The notes under the pieces are model-generated. The model was given only the letters and a program-made list of their open reading frames with translations, searched no databases and was not told the origin of the DNA. Shown here piece by piece: positions 63,852 to 64,000 of a DNA stretch of 64,000 nucleotides. Position numbers and translations under genes: made by a program. Every line of letters begins with the position of its first letter. The first letter of the stretch is position 1. Where the stretch lies: contig NZ_ANAE01000105.1 in NCBI RefSeq assembly GCF_000341265.1, positions 1 to 64,000 on the forward strand, in the 5' to 3' direction. The stretch comes from Nocardiopsis prasina DSM 43845 (GTDB lineage: Bacteria; Actinomycetota; Actinomycetes; Streptosporangiales; Streptosporangiaceae).

Positions 63852-64000
63852 GTGCCTACGTACCAGTACGCGTGCACCGAGTGTGACGCCCAGATGGAGG
63901 TCGTGCAGAGCTTCAGCGACGACTCGCTGACGGTCTGCCCCGAGTGCGAGGGGCGCCTGCGCAAGGTGTACTCCGCGGTCGGCATCGTCTTCAAGGGTTC
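63852..64000 (+). CDS. FmdB-family zinc-ribbon protein, C-terminus beyond window
   Basis: The visible 49 codons begin PTYQYACTECDAQMEVVQ and carry two CxxC pairs (CTEC and CPEC) of a zinc ribbon, as in the FmdB/CxxC_CXXC_SSSS family. Usual function is unknown, often described as regulatory. The GTG start has AAGGAGG about 10 nt before it. The gene runs off the right edge. Confidence 0.9.
   Translation, partial: MPTYQYACTECDAQMEVVQSFSDDSLTVCPECEGRLRKVYSAVGIVFKG

Overview
The window is chromosomal DNA from a very GC-rich actinomycete. Coding strands show the usual near-saturated G/C third positions, GTG and TTG starts are common, and most terminators are long GC stems without a U-tract. Gene neighbourhoods (shbA-guaB-guaB3; groES-groEL with a His-containing tail; tsaB-rimI-tsaD; sepX with the gephyrin-like glp, moaC, mogA and galU; an SCO3242-type prenyltransferase cluster) are those of mycelial actinomycetes. 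A Nocardiopsis-like member of the Nocardiopsaceae is my guess, not a result.

Layout. 1-5.8 kb: purine genes guaB3 (cut by the window edge) and guaB, the sigma factor ShbA, and groEL/groES behind a CIRCE operator. 5.8-12.6 kb: a THUMP-like methyltransferase, a 708-residue coiled-coil protein, and a WXG100-like protein paired with a large protein (a possible type VII secretion substrate pair). 12.6-18.4 kb: a medium-chain dehydrogenase, then the t6A/cell-wall run alr-tsaE-tsaB-rimI-tsaD and a small membrane protein. 18.6-20.95 kb: a three-gene island with low GC in its first gene; its proteins share domains with one another in a pattern suggesting a nuclease toxin, a partner, and a decayed fusion. 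21-37.4 kb: a carbohydrate/metabolite-traffic block comprising a ROK regulator, a Gfo/Idh oxidoreductase, a 1447-residue secreted ThuA-GSDH-PKD-DUF1080 protein, and an ebo-type operon (inositol-phosphate-synthase-like, UbiA prenyltransferase, TIM-barrel isomerase, EboA, TatD-like EboB, EboE, phosphodiesterase-like EboF) followed by a second TIM-barrel isomerase. 37.5-44.4 kb: a Tat-type carbonic anhydrase, PaaN with a divergent TetR, an MHYT-domain membrane protein, RsgA and TatD. 44.6-54.9 kb: MetG, a one-piece SecDF, AIM24, RsmI and protein O-mannosyltransferase, a cold-shock protein and TatB. 55-64 kb: a 17-codon Trp-rich leader-like peptide with an attenuator-like hairpin series, a TetR pair, tRNA-Ala(CGC), SepX/GlpR, a GNAT enzyme, MogA, MoaC, Glp, GalU, 5-formyl-THF cyclo-ligase and the start of an FmdB-type zinc ribbon.

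How the genes work together. The ebo block with its overlapping ATGA/GTGA junctions looks like one transcript that makes and moves a small polar, probably cyclitol-derived and prenyl-linked, metabolite. The surrounding ROK, Gfo/Idh, ThuA-GSDH and isomerase genes look like an oxidised-sugar catabolic set into which the ebo operon is nested. SepX/GlpR and Glp are a membrane receptor and gephyrin-like partner of the divisome. The strongest candidates for undescribed biology are the 18.6-20.95 kb island, the Trp-rich leader at 55.1 kb, and the nested ebo operon. All function calls were made by reading; no database search was run.
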